A DNA stretch of 64,000 nt from a bacterium (GTDB lineage Bacteria > Orphanbacterota > Orphanbacteria > Orphanbacterales > Orphanbacteraceae). The DNA is taken from NCBI GenBank assembly GCA_025782575.1, contig JALGYY010000017.1, positions 62,001-126,000 on the forward strand, read 5' to 3'. Below the pieces are notes generated by a model. The model did not search any database, was not told the origin of the DNA, and worked only from the letters and a program-made list of their open reading frames with translations. Positions 54,495-63,460 of this stretch are shown here, in pieces; position 1 is the stretch's first letter; each line of letters begins with the position of its first letter. A program made the position numbers and the translations under genes.

Positions 54495-55169
54495 TCAGAA
54501 CCACCAGCTTCCACCGAGAAGGATTTTCGCAGCGGCGCCCTCTTCGTCGACGGGCGTTTCCACAATAACCACATCGCCGGAGTCGCCTCTCAGTTCGGCC
54601 ACATTCTTCTCCCAGTTGATGACATCGAACCGGAGCGCGAGATCGAGCGCGAAGTGCTCACTCAAAAAGTAGAAGAGACCGCCGCCGAAATCGGCCCCCG
54701 GACCGGTCGATTCGATGCTGAGGCCGTTCTGCCTCGCCTTCATCGAATACCCGCCGATTCCCCCGAATAGATAGGGGCGGAGGCCGAGGCCGGAATCGAA
54801 CAGATAGGCCGCCTCGATCATGACACTGGAAAAGACGAAATCGAATTCAGGGTTGGTGGTTTCGTGGGCGGCGCCCGAAACGACGATACGAACGGGGAAC
54901 GAGTCCGAAAAACGGTAACCAAGGGAAAAAACCGCTCCTCCCCCATCCTCTTCTATGAAGACGGATCCTTCCGGTGAGTCCGGCTTCGGTTCTTCGGCAC
55001 CGATGTGGCTTGAGTGAAGCTGAAGGCCGATGAAGAGTCCCTTCTCTCCCGCATGGGCGAGGCTTGCTACTCCCTCAATAGTGGACAGGAGAGTGATTGC
55101 CGCCACGGTTGCCGTGAACGAAAGGAACAGACCGCCCCGGCAGGCTTGACGTTTCCCGTACTGATTCAT
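54495..55169 (-). CDS. Small outer membrane beta-barrel protein (module B)
   Basis: A 224-residue protein with a signal peptide (ending ASLAHA) and an 8-strand barrel pattern of OmpW/OmpA-like type: GLFIGLQLHSSHIG, GGAVFSLGYRFSDSFPVRIVVSG, LRPYLFGGIGGYSM, GADFGGGLFYFLSEHFALDLALRFD and a terminal aromatic WWF. It overlaps the stop of the NtrC-type regulator by 4 bp (ATGA), placing it fifth in the module B operon. It could be a porin, receptor or structural barrel. Module A has no counterpart. Confidence 0.82.
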   Translation of the reverse strand: MNQYGKRQACRGGLFLSFTATVAAITLLSTIEGVASLAHAGEKGLFIGLQLHSSHIGAEEPKPDSPEGSVFIEEDGGGAVFSLGYRFSDSFPVRIVVSGAAHETTNPEFDFVFSSVMIEAAYLFDSGLGLRPYLFGGIGGYSMKARQNGLSIESTGPGADFGGGLFYFLSEHFALDLALRFDVINWEKNVAELRGDSGDVVIVETPVDEEGAAAKILLGGSWWF

Positions 55170-56575
55170 CCTTCTTTCTCCCTTTGGAATTCAAGCCCAT
55201 ATGCCTGAATCTTCTTGTGCAGGTTCGTTCTGTCGATTCCGAGAGATCGTGCAGCTTCCGATACGTTTCCTCCGGCCCCCGTGAGTGCCTCTCTGATACA
55301 GGCCGCCTCGAACTGACGACGGGCTTCGACCAGGCCTCCGAGCTGCCTGACCTCATTCGGATGGAGCATGTGTGGTCCCCCCCCCGTCCCGGCCTGATCT
55401 CGAGAACGCTCCCCCCGAAGAACTCCTGCCATACGAAGCGAATCCAATTCAATTTCTGCTTCGGCCGTGAGAATGATCGTCCGTTCTACGACGTTCTGGA
55501 GTTCTCTTACGTTCCCGGGCCATGAGAGGTTAACCAGCGCCTTTTCGGCACTTGCTGAGAAAGTACGCGGAGGCAGGTTGTTTTCCATCCGGTAACGCTC
55601 GAGAAAATGGGCGGCCAGAACCGGTATGTCAGCTCGCCGCTCCCGCAATGGGGGGACCTCGACCGGGACGACATTCAATCGAATGAGCAGGTCCTCTCGA
55701 AAACGTCCGGCCAGCACTTCTTCTTCGAGGTTTTTGTTGGTGGCTGCCAGAACCCTCACATCGACTCTGGTAACCCCCTGGCCACCCACCTTTTCAATCT
55801 CACCTTCCTGTAGGGCACGGAGCACCTTTGCCTGCGCCCTTTTGCTCATGTCCCCTACTTCATCGAGGAAGAGCGTTCCGCCGTCGGCCTGTACGAACTT
55901 TCCATTCCGTGATGAGACGGCGCCGGTATAGGCGCCTTTCTCCGCACCAAAAAGCTCGCTCTCGATCAGCTCTTCGGGTATGGCGGCACAGTTCACTTTC
56001 ACGAACGGTCCCGCCGAGCGACCGCTCCCCTCGTGAATCGCCCGCGCCACCAGCTCCTTGCCGGTTCCGCTTTCGCCCAGGATAAGCACGCGCGCGTTCG
56101 TGGGAGCCACCTGGTTGATCCTCAACCTGATCGCCTTCATCGCTTCCGAATCACCCAGCATGACGTGCCGCTCCGCTTCTTTTGCTTTGAACGCGTTTAC
56201 CTCTCGAGTCATCGAAGAAAGGCGAAGAGCGTTTCGCACTGCCACCAGAACACTCTCTTTGGACAGCGGTTTTTCGAGAAAATTGTGGGCCCCTTCCTGA
56301 GTCGCCTCGACCGCGGTTCGGACGGTGGCGTGACCTGAAATCATGATGACTGCCTGACCCGGATGACGGCTCCTCATCTCGCGAAGTGTCTCCAGCCCGC
56401 CCATTCCCGGCAGACGGACATCGAGCAGAACAAGATCCGGCGACTCCTTTGCCAGCAGGTCGAGCCCCTCCTCGCCGCTTCCCGCCTCCAATACCCGGAA
56501 TCCTTCCGCCTTCAATATCATGCCGATGGTCCGGCGGATATTTCTTTCATCATCAACAATCAGTATTCTGTTCAT
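55166..56575 (-). CDS. Sigma-54-dependent NtrC-family response regulator (module B)
   Basis: A 469-residue activator: receiver (IVDDERNIRRTI, LVLLDVRLPGMGG, Lys in HNFLEKPLS), AAA+ domain with GESGTGKE and the sigma-54 loop GAYTGA (an accepted variant), and a Fis-type HTH (GGNVSEAARSLGIDRTNLHKKI). It overlaps the kinase stop by 4 bp. It is the best candidate to bind the TGTGAA-N2-TTCACC dyads in front of this operon and of the lipoprotein at 41.3 kb. Its recognition helix differs from those of the other two NtrC-type proteins in the window. Confidence 0.94.
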   Translation of the reverse strand: MNRILIVDDERNIRRTIGMILKAEGFRVLEAGSGEEGLDLLAKESPDLVLLDVRLPGMGGLETLREMRSRHPGQAVIMISGHATVRTAVEATQEGAHNFLEKPLSKESVLVAVRNALRLSSMTREVNAFKAKEAERHVMLGDSEAMKAIRLRINQVAPTNARVLILGESGTGKELVARAIHEGSGRSAGPFVKVNCAAIPEELIESELFGAEKGAYTGAVSSRNGKFVQADGGTLFLDEVGDMSKRAQAKVLRALQEGEIEKVGGQGVTRVDVRVLAATNKNLEEEVLAGRFREDLLIRLNVVPVEVPPLRERRADIPVLAAHFLERYRMENNLPPRTFSASAEKALVNLSWPGNVRELQNVVERTIILTAEAEIELDSLRMAGVLRGERSRDQAGTGGGPHMLHPNEVRQLGGLVEARRQFEAACIREALTGAGGNVSEAARSLGIDRTNLHKKIQAYGLEFQREKEG

Positions 56576-58068
56576 CCGTTTTGTCCCTCTTCGCAGGAAG
56601 AAACCGGGAGTTCAATCGTGAACTCCGTAACTATCCCCGGCTCGCTCTCCACATGAATCCTGCCCCGATGTCCGTTCACAATCCCCTCGACAATGGCAAG
56701 GCCGAGTCCGAAGCCGTCGGTCTTGGTTGAAAAGTGAGGTTCAAATATGCGTGCCAGATTCTCTTTCTGAATGCCGCATCCTCTGTCTTTGACACGAATA
56801 ACTGCGCGCCCTCCGGCGTACTCCAGATGGAGTTCCACTTTCTCATCCTGTCCGGCGGACGTGCACGCGGCGAGCCCGTTGTCGATCAGATTGATGAGGG
56901 CACGGCGCAGCTCATCGTGATCAAAGATCGCCGCAACCGCCCGCCCCCCCGTTCTAAGGACCACACGATCCGCGCCGTAGAGTTTGACCAGTTCACCGGC
57001 AAGGGCGTTCAGGGCGCCTGTTGCGAGAACCGGCTCGGGAAGCCGCGCGAATTCTGAGAATTCCTGAACGAGATTACGAAGGGCAGCTACCTCTTCATTG
57101 ACGATCTCCACACACTCGGCCAGTAGTTCGCCATAGTCGGCGCGATCATCACCGTATCGATCCCCCAGCTCCTGGACCGCCAGCTGGATCGGGGTTAGAG
57201 GATTTTTGATTTCATGTGCGAGGCTTTGGGCAAGATCGCGCCACGCCGCCTTCCGTTCCAAACGGGCCAGCTCGAGACGCTGCTCTTTCAGATTGTCGAG
57301 CATACGGTTGAAAGAGATCTGCAACTCTCTGACCTCTCCCTGCCCCACCACCTCGACGGGAATATCGAAGTTACCCCGCGCCACGTACCCGATTGTCCGG
57401 ACGAGCCCTTCGAGAGGCCGGGCAATGCGACGGGCGAACAGGGTGCCGGCGGCAACCGCAATCATGATCAGGACCGCGTATGTAAGGAGGAAGGGGAGAA
57501 TGTAGCTTCGAAGCACGGCGCTCCGTTCCCTCCGTACCCCCTCGGCAAGGACCAGTGCTTCTGTAATGGAAGCCGCATTCCCTAGAAGTTCAGCAGGAAG
57601 GGGACGGGTGATCACAATGATCCGGTTGTCACGAAAGCCCTTGAATGCGGCGGCGAGATCCGAGCCGACCAGAACCGGACCGCTCATCAGGTCACCCGCT
57701 TCGAGCGACGGCGGCGCTTCGCGGAGAACCCCCTCCTGGAGCGCCTCCGATACGCTCTCCAGAGGGAAGAGGTCCAGTTGGTATCCCTCGGAAATGAGCG
57801 CGGAAGCAAGAGGCTCGAGCATGCCCTCGCTCGCACTCCAGGTCGGGCTCCACTCCTCGTTCAACCGATCAAGAAAAACACGCTTCTCCTCCGCCAATCG
57901 ATGCCGGGACTCCTTAAGTCCCGCCTCGAGCGCGATGATCATGGTCTTCCCCGACCGGTGAGCCGTGCTTCTTTCGAGCAGATCGTGAACGACGAACGAG
58001 AGCGGAACCGCCGGCAGGAGCGCGACGAGAACGAACGCAATCACGAGTCGGGTACGAAGACGAGTCAT
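56572..58068 (-). CDS. NtrY-like sensor histidine kinase (module B)
   Basis: A 498-residue membrane sensor: helix at about 8-27, periplasmic domain of about 165 residues, second helix at about 193-213, HAMP, then the kinase core with His in AHEIKNPLTPIQ, N box LINLIDNGLAA, G1 KDRGCGI, F box FEPHFS and G2 GFGLGLAIV. The N box has Gly where Ala is usual, a mild change. Overlaps of 4 bp with DUF4390 upstream and the regulator downstream show a tight operon. The periplasmic domain shows little resemblance to that of the module A kinase, so the signals may differ. Confidence 0.92.
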   Translation of the reverse strand: MTRLRTRLVIAFVLVALLPAVPLSFVVHDLLERSTAHRSGKTMIIALEAGLKESRHRLAEEKRVFLDRLNEEWSPTWSASEGMLEPLASALISEGYQLDLFPLESVSEALQEGVLREAPPSLEAGDLMSGPVLVGSDLAAAFKGFRDNRIIVITRPLPAELLGNAASITEALVLAEGVRRERSAVLRSYILPFLLTYAVLIMIAVAAGTLFARRIARPLEGLVRTIGYVARGNFDIPVEVVGQGEVRELQISFNRMLDNLKEQRLELARLERKAAWRDLAQSLAHEIKNPLTPIQLAVQELGDRYGDDRADYGELLAECVEIVNEEVAALRNLVQEFSEFARLPEPVLATGALNALAGELVKLYGADRVVLRTGGRAVAAIFDHDELRRALINLIDNGLAACTSAGQDEKVELHLEYAGGRAVIRVKDRGCGIQKENLARIFEPHFSTKTDGFGLGLAIVEGIVNGHRGRIHVESEPGIVTEFTIELPVSSCEEGQNG

Positions 58069-58772
58069 GGAAGTCGGCCCTCCATCTGCAATTCTTCAAG
58101 AGTAAACCATTCGCCTTCGCCGCTGACCCCCTCACTCATTCCTCGACGTGGGCTTCTGTAGAAGAACCGGATCAACTCGCCAATACCGAATGAGACCTCC
58201 CTCTCATCGGGATTCCCCCCGATTCCTTCCTCATCACCGGCGATCCACTGGCCGATCCTCTCCTTTGTCGCAGGGGCGATAGGGAACTCCTCGATCTCGA
58301 TCGATAATCGATATTTTCGGCCGGGCTCGAGCGCCGCCGCCGGCATCAGTCCAATCCCACGAATTTCGCCGAAATACTCCTGAACGTCATCAATTGAAGA
58401 GAGCCGGGAGGCATTTCCACTTCGCTCGACTCGGAATACTTCCTCCCACAGATCAAAAGCGAGACTGAAAGAGAATTTCCGCCTCAGAATCGGCACGTTG
58501 CTCCTATTTAGAAGCCGGAGGCGGAAATCGATGCGGGCGGGAAGGCCGTCCTGCAATGAGCCTCGTGTCTCCGCGCCAGGAATGCCGGCCGTTCGAAGAT
58601 GGCAGACTAGATTCCCGCCATGGATAGCCGCCCGTAAATCCACGATTTCAGGAGAAGCGACTGCCGATCCGGGAACGCCGAAGAACGTGAGGAGGGAAAG
58701 AGCGAGAAGATTGGCGCCGATGACACGCCGGCAGAGTCGCCAATCAAAGACGGCCCCCATCAGTAGGTCCAT
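58065..58772 (-). CDS. DUF4390-like exported protein (module B)
   Basis: Exported protein of 235 residues, paralogue of the protein at 32416. An N-terminal signal (NLLALSLLTFFGVPGSAVA) precedes a domain with the shared segment LQDGLPARIDFRLRLLNR and SLAFDLWEEVFRVER. The function is unknown; the position between an Omp85 barrel and a kinase suggests a periplasmic link between them. ATG 58772 overlaps the barrel gene by 13 bp; ATG 58760, in a TGATG overlap, is an equally good start. Confidence 0.78.
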   Translation of the reverse strand: MDLLMGAVFDWRLCRRVIGANLLALSLLTFFGVPGSAVASPEIVDLRAAIHGGNLVCHLRTAGIPGAETRGSLQDGLPARIDFRLRLLNRSNVPILRRKFSFSLAFDLWEEVFRVERSGNASRLSSIDDVQEYFGEIRGIGLMPAAALEPGRKYRLSIEIEEFPIAPATKERIGQWIAGDEEGIGGNPDEREVSFGIGELIRFFYRSPRRGMSEGVSGEGEWFTLEELQMEGRLP

Positions 58773-60148
58773 CCGATGGAGCCGTTCAATTGGAATGATT
58801 CGTTGACAGGAGAGTCAGTGAGCGGGAAACCGACATCGAGACCGACGTGGCCGAGCCAGGGAACGCGTACGCGAATTCCGTAACCCGCTCCGACCGCCAC
58901 ATCCCGCCATGTCGTTGCACTCCCCGACCACCCATCTCCGGCATCCAAAAACAGGATAGCCGTTACCCGCGGTTCCGCACCAGGGCCAAGCAGGGGCGCA
59001 CGAATCTCGGCGCCTGCCGTCCAGAATCGAGTCTCCCCTCTGGGCTCGCTGAGCGACTGGTTCGGAAAGCCCCGTACCGTATAGAGTCCGCCCAGCACAT
59101 AGCGATCAAAGAAGGGTGCGGCACTGCCGATGATTCCCCCCCTCACCCGACCACTGAGTGAGAGAGCGCCGAGAGGCGCATAGCCCCGGAGATCGACACT
59201 TCCCGCTGCATATTCGCGGTCCCGATCCAGGAAGCCTTCCAATCGAGCGCGACCCCAGAGCCCGTTCGCCGGTGTTCCGGCTATCCGCCGGGCGCTCCTC
59301 GAATCCCATACCAGATCGCCAAGGAGATGACCCCGCCTCGTCTCTCCCGCCGCTTCCCCGACACCGGGAGGGAGATCATCAAAGGGGAGTTCGTCTCCCC
59401 GTTCAACAGAGCGGGCTTCATTCGTCTCCTCCGCCTCGGCCGTGGAGTCGACTGTAATCTTCTCGAAGCCTGCACCAAGCCCGACAAGAAGATGGGAGCC
59501 GTACCGCCGTCCGGCGTGAATTTCGACGATACCCCGACCCACGCCATGCCTGTACTCAGTTTCGTTCAGGAAGTACAACTGGTCATTGGAGAAGCCGGAG
59601 AACGTAAATCCCCAGAAGTAACGCCCCTTCCGGCCGAGCCGGGTCTCTTCGAAAGCGAATTCCAGACCCGCCTTCCGATAACCCAGCTTCGCATGAAGCC
59701 TCATCTCTTCGCCGTGGCCGAGCCTGTTGTCCATTCGAACTTCGGCCGGTATCAGGTACCAGCCGCTCAAGTCCTCATACCCGGCACCCAAGCGGAACTC
59801 AACGCCCAGTTCTTGGACCTCGAGTTCGAGAACCAGACGGCCTCGGGCCGAACCTTTTGTTATCCGATACTCGATGGTGCGGAAGAGCCCGCTCTCCCTG
59901 AGGCGCTCTACGGCCCGAACGATTTCAGAAGGATCGGCGGGATCACCCGGACCGATCCCGAGCCTCCCTTCGATCGTCTCCTGGGGCGTCCTCGTATTCC
60001 CTGTGATATGGACTTGCTCGAGCAACTGAACCGGATAATCAATTCCATCAGAGCATCGGGGGGAAACAGGCGACAAAAGCCCGGTGAGAAGCACAATGGC
60101 GGACAGGAGGGCCCGTCTGCACATTTGGTCAGCGAAGAATCGGTTCAT
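58760..60148 (-). CDS. Omp85-family outer membrane protein with POTRA domain (module B)
   Basis: An Omp85-like protein of 462 residues. A signal (ALLSAIVLLTGLLSPVS) is followed by one POTRA domain (about residues 40-115: LLEQVHITGNTRTPQETIEGRLGI ... GLFRTIEYRI) and a barrel ending with YVLGGLYTVRGFPNQSLSEPRG and a last strand GSIGWTY. It is much shorter than BamA, so a specialised Omp85 rather than the essential assembly protein. ATG 60148 is chosen from the signal peptide, but the sigma-54 promoter would start transcription only 3-4 nt upstream. ATG 60124 and an ATG at 60223 are alternatives. Confidence 0.83.
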   Translation of the reverse strand: MNRFFADQMCRRALLSAIVLLTGLLSPVSPRCSDGIDYPVQLLEQVHITGNTRTPQETIEGRLGIGPGDPADPSEIVRAVERLRESGLFRTIEYRITKGSARGRLVLELEVQELGVEFRLGAGYEDLSGWYLIPAEVRMDNRLGHGEEMRLHAKLGYRKAGLEFAFEETRLGRKGRYFWGFTFSGFSNDQLYFLNETEYRHGVGRGIVEIHAGRRYGSHLLVGLGAGFEKITVDSTAEAEETNEARSVERGDELPFDDLPPGVGEAAGETRRGHLLGDLVWDSRSARRIAGTPANGLWGRARLEGFLDRDREYAAGSVDLRGYAPLGALSLSGRVRGGIIGSAAPFFDRYVLGGLYTVRGFPNQSLSEPRGETRFWTAGAEIRAPLLGPGAEPRVTAILFLDAGDGWSGSATTWRDVAVGAGYGIRVRVPWLGHVGLDVGFPLTDSPVNESFQLNGSIGWTY

Positions 60149-60161
60149 GGATCTGTATGGT

Positions 60162-60177
60162 TGCAAACTCCGTTCCG
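60162..60177 (-). promoter_or_regulatory. Sigma-54 promoter of the module B operon
   Basis: The minus strand reads CGGAACGGAGTTTGCA, two mismatches from TGGCACG-N4-TTGCA, with GG and GC ten bases apart. The expected start is near 60151. Like module A, it sits directly before the barrel gene. Confidence 0.6.
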
Positions 60178-60291
60178 GAGCCTCCCGCAGACCCCACCTC
60201 GACCGCATATTCGCAACAGACATAGATACAATACCTTATGGTATATCGTGGAATTTCTGACCCACCACACACTTCGAAGTATCGACCGTAG

Positions 60292-60337
60292 TGTGAAAGT
60301 TCGCAACACTCCTGTAAGCGGCCTGTGAAAATTCACC
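60292..60337. promoter_or_regulatory. Tandem enhancer-like dyads upstream of module B
   Basis: TGTGAAAATTCACC (60324-60337) holds a perfect GTGAA-N2-TTCAC dyad. TGTGAAAGTTCGCA (60292-60305) is an imperfect copy 32 bp away, about three helical turns. They lie 115-160 bp upstream of the -24 element, typical for NtrC-type enhancers. The first is nearly identical to 41132-41145. Other short palindromes (ACTTCGAAGT at 60271, ATACC-N4-GGTAT at 60231) lie between them and the promoter. Confidence 0.6.
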
Positions 60338-60454
60338 ACACATCAGACCGGTTCAGTGATGGGTCGACTGGGACCGATAAGGAGGGTAGGTGGTCGAAAA
60401 TCGAAAGCCCGCGTTTCGGACCAGCCTCCTGCCGCGGGCTGGAAGGTCGGATCG

Positions 60455-60742
60455 ATGCAGACGTATGAATGGAAACTTCGAGATGAACATGAAAGATTGC
60501 TGGATCTGGAGGAATACGCTCTCGATCTGATGCGTATCATGCAGGAAGACTCGGGGGTGGAGAATATCGATCCTGAGCTCCGAAGGGAAATCTGCAGAGC
60601 CCTCAAACATCTGGCCCGCTTCCACCGAAAGCTGAAGTTCGCGCTTGCCAGTTCTTCCGAGATGCTTCTACTGCTCGGAGTGGGCGAATTCTCCGATTCC
60701 GGGAGAGGGGAGCAAGATCAGTCGGACCCCGATTCCCCTTGA
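60455..60742 (+). CDS. Small protein of unknown function
   Basis: A 95-residue soluble protein from the ATG at 60455 (GGAAGG eight bases upstream): MQTYEWKLRDEHERLLDLEEYALDLMRI, then mostly helical sequence rich in Glu, Arg and Leu and an acidic tail. I recognise no family. The ORF extends upstream in frame to 60356, but that part is Arg/Gly-rich and lies under the module B control region. It is divergent from module B. Confidence 0.6.
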   Translation: MQTYEWKLRDEHERLLDLEEYALDLMRIMQEDSGVENIDPELRREICRALKHLARFHRKLKFALASSSEMLLLLGVGEFSDSGRGEQDQSDPDSP

Positions 60743-60826
60743 ACCTCTCGTGGGAACACCCATTCCATTCGCGCTCCTGATTTCTTCCGGGATTTTGTGA
60801 CACATTGGGGCTAGACTACCGGCCTG

Positions 60827-62104
60827 ATGGCGACCCGCTCACCAAAAGATTTCCCGGCATCGTTTCTGAAGTCTGTCCGAGTGCTGGCCGGTCTTCTGAT
60901 CGCGCTGACACTGGCCGCCGCAGTCCACGAGTCAGAGGCACCCACGACACTCGGCCGGTGGAGTGCCCCTTACAGCTGGATTTTGCTTCTCCTCACCGGG
61001 CTATCACTGCTGAGCGCCGTTTTCGCACTCCCGGGCCCCGCCGGCTTGCTCTACAGGAAGCGGGGAGAAATCATACTGCTCGTCCTGTCTGCAGCGGGGG
61101 GACTGGCGTTCCTCGAGTTCGCGGTTCGTCTGATTGATCCGGGGGGCATCTCCTACTACGAACACTCGACCGCCTATCATGTCGACAAGATTCCAGACCC
61201 GGACACGGTCTATAAGCACCGTCCCTCCCATCATGCCGTCTACGGACCGACGGAACTCCGAACCAATTCGTTCGGGCTTCGGGACCATGAGTTTTCGAGG
61301 GAAAAGCCGGACGAGGAAATGCGCATACTGTTACTGGGCGACTCGGTGACACTCGGTTCGGGGGTCCCGGCCGAATCCACGTTTTGCGCCCGCATGGAAC
61401 GGACGATTCAGGCGCAGTCACCGGGGCCGGTCGAGGTCATTAATTCCGGCGTGGGAAGTTACAATACGGAACAGGAACTCGCCTATCTGAAAAAGGAAGG
61501 AATGACTTTCTCCCCTGATCTCGTCCTCCTTCTCTATGTCATCAACGATCTCGTTCCTGCCGTTCCGTTCGAACCGGAACGGGAGCTTTCCTTCCGCGGG
61601 AAGAGCGTTCCGGGAAAGCTGATGCTTCTGCTGAAGAAGAGCTGGGTCTATCGGATGATCCACCACTCCATCCGTTATGGAGCGCTTCGAAGGCCAGGCA
61701 GGGGCGCCCCCCCTGTCCGTTCGCCGGATCCCGGGGTGGACGAAAGAGCGGCGCCTAACGGTTCAGCGCCATCATCCCCGGGTGCCGTTGCCGACCCGGA
61801 AGGTTGGGCGGCCTCCCGACAGGCGCTCGTCGAAATCGCGACGATCTCGAAAGAAGGCGGCGTCAATTTTGCCCTCTTTTTCTGGCACGACCACTCGGGC
61901 CCGAAGTACCTGCAGCTTCTGGAGTTAATCCGAATCACCGGTGGTGAGGAAGGATTCCCGGTGATCGACTCCCGGCCCTGGTTCGAGGGCCGGGATCTGT
62001 CAACCATCACGAACAGCACCATCGATTCTCACCCGAACAGCCGGGGCCACGCCCTGGTGGCCGAGCAGATGATCGAAGCCCTGGTACGCCTGGGACTCCT
62101 GTAG
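60827..62104 (+). CDS. SGNH hydrolase with N-terminal membrane helices
   Basis: A 425-residue protein. Three hydrophobic stretches (about 18-34, 48-68 and 80-102) are followed by an extracytoplasmic SGNH domain: block I LLLGDSVTLGSGV (Ser), Gly and Asn in NSGVGSYNTEQE, block III-like YVINDLVP, and block V DSHPNSRGHALVAEQM (Asp and His). A Pro/Gly-rich insert near residues 290-325 is probably a flexible loop. Related proteins modify or de-acylate surface glycans; the substrate is unknown. It is monocistronic, with a weak ribosome site. Confidence 0.82.
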   Translation: MATRSPKDFPASFLKSVRVLAGLLIALTLAAAVHESEAPTTLGRWSAPYSWILLLLTGLSLLSAVFALPGPAGLLYRKRGEIILLVLSAAGGLAFLEFAVRLIDPGGISYYEHSTAYHVDKIPDPDTVYKHRPSHHAVYGPTELRTNSFGLRDHEFSREKPDEEMRILLLGDSVTLGSGVPAESTFCARMERTIQAQSPGPVEVINSGVGSYNTEQELAYLKKEGMTFSPDLVLLLYVINDLVPAVPFEPERELSFRGKSVPGKLMLLLKKSWVYRMIHHSIRYGALRRPGRGAPPVRSPDPGVDERAAPNGSAPSSPGAVADPEGWAASRQALVEIATISKEGGVNFALFFWHDHSGPKYLQLLELIRITGGEEGFPVIDSRPWFEGRDLSTITNSTIDSHPNSRGHALVAEQMIEALVRLGLL

Positions 62105-62186
62105 GTCTTTCCCTCAAGAGCCAATGAGGCCGTAACATACTCCGGCTTTCCCGCTGATTCAGTCAGATTGTACTGATTTCCCCGGC

Positions 62187-62657
62187 TCAGGACGTGGCGC
62201 AACGCTCCAACTTGGCGATCGCCACTTCCACGACGGGCAGCGGAAGGGCTACGAAAACGGATTCATCATCACTCTCCACATGAACCACAAGCCGTGAGCC
62301 TTCTTTCGTGATGCGCACATGTTCGTCCCGCTCATCCACTTCGACCATCACAAAATCAGGGAGCTTGGCGAGCTCATCGCACACCGTGCTCACGAGCCTC
62401 AGGTACTTCCCCAGATCATCCAAATCGTCTTCGATTTCACATCGAATCAGATGGTTCGGAACGCAGAGGAGCGCGGCGGATACGAGCGCGCCAGGTACCT
62501 GAATCGAGATCCGGTTTCCATCAGTCCCCTTTTCCTGAATCAGGATTTCGATCGTTCCCTTGTCCATGACGGCCGATGCCAATGCGCCGGCCGTAATTCC
62601 GACCAGCAACAGAATCCCGCCGAGAAAAAGCAGTGCGACCCGGTTCTTCCTTTTCAT
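62187..62657 (-). CDS. Exported protein of unknown function (paralogue 1)
   Basis: A 156-residue protein with an N-terminal membrane or signal segment (ALLFLGGILLLVGITAGALASA) and an acidic extracytoplasmic domain. Its segment TIEILIQEKGTDGNRISIQVPGALVSAAL matches WLHVLVDEKGEDGDRVRINLPLNLVESIL in the gene just upstream, so the two arose by duplication. Both end with strands such as VRITKEGSRLVVHVES. No function is recognised. AGGAGGAG precedes the ATG. The genes are 12 bp apart and co-transcribed. Confidence 0.75.
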   Translation of the reverse strand: MKRKNRVALLFLGGILLLVGITAGALASAVMDKGTIEILIQEKGTDGNRISIQVPGALVSAALLCVPNHLIRCEIEDDLDDLGKYLRLVSTVCDELAKLPDFVMVEVDERDEHVRITKEGSRLVVHVESDDESVFVALPLPVVEVAIAKLERCATS

Positions 62658-62669
62658 TTTTCACTCCTC

Positions 62670-63260
62670 CTAGTCGGCCGTGTTCTTATCGTCCACCCAG
62701 ATCCGAACGGATTCGTCTTCTTCGTTCACGACGACGAGATCACCTCGGGCATTTTCGCCGAGGGCTTTGATCGCCGCCAGTATGTCGAGTTTCTCCCCCT
62801 CTCCTGAGAGAAGCGCATCGACAATGGAGAGGTGAATTCGAATACTCACATCAGTGGTAGACCCATCTTCATCTTCTCTCACTTCCACAGTGAGATAGTC
62901 CCCTTCACGCTTGACCGACACATCTTCGTCCACCCCTTCCACGCGAATATACTCGCCCCCTTCAGCCTCGCGAACCGAGCTCCAGATCTCTCGAAGATCT
63001 TCGGCCGACAGATGGTCGCTGTCGATCGACACACACCCACCGGAAAAGCCTTCCTCCTCGATAAGCGGGAGAATGGACTCGACCAGATTGAGGGGGAGAT
63101 TGATCCGAACCCGATCACCATCTTCGCCCTTTTCATCTACCAGCACGTGAAGCCAGGCTGTATCCCCCGCGACGGCGACTTGAGGGAACATGAGGGCCAA
63201 TGCCATCGCAACACTCATCGCCCCAACGACTAAGCCCGGAAAGTTTCTGGCGGTTTTCAT
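62670..63260 (-). CDS. Exported protein of unknown function (paralogue 2)
   Basis: A 196-residue protein with a signal peptide (MALALMFPQVAVAG) and a very acidic mature part (EDGDRVRINLPLNLVESILPLIEEEG, VSVKREGDYLTVEVREDEDG, VRIWVDDKN). It is a longer paralogue of the downstream gene. The alternating beta pattern and many Asp and Glu suggest a secreted beta-sandwich, perhaps metal binding, but this is inference. It has a strong AGGAGGAG ribosome site. Confidence 0.75.
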   Translation of the reverse strand: MKTARNFPGLVVGAMSVAMALALMFPQVAVAGDTAWLHVLVDEKGEDGDRVRINLPLNLVESILPLIEEEGFSGGCVSIDSDHLSAEDLREIWSSVREAEGGEYIRVEGVDEDVSVKREGDYLTVEVREDEDGSTTDVSIRIHLSIVDALLSGEGEKLDILAAIKALGENARGDLVVVNEEDESVRIWVDDKNTAD

Positions 63261-63460
63261 GGATGATCTCCTCCTGGTTCACGATCCGACATGGGATCGC
63301 CTGATTGCCTCTTGCATTCCCATACGATGGCCGGGCCGACATGTTTCATTCGATATTGGGGGACTGGGAGAATAGCAACAGCGGAGAAACTACCTCGAAA
63401 GTAGGGGACAGGGCAGCCCGGTATCCCAGGCCACGGCAGGAAGTCGGTGTGACGGGCGGG

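Noticed and set aside
63261-63460. Weak GG-N10-GC match before the paralogous exported proteins
   Set aside because: The -24 and -12 elements match poorly (GGGAATGCAAGAGGCA) and no upstream dyad was found.
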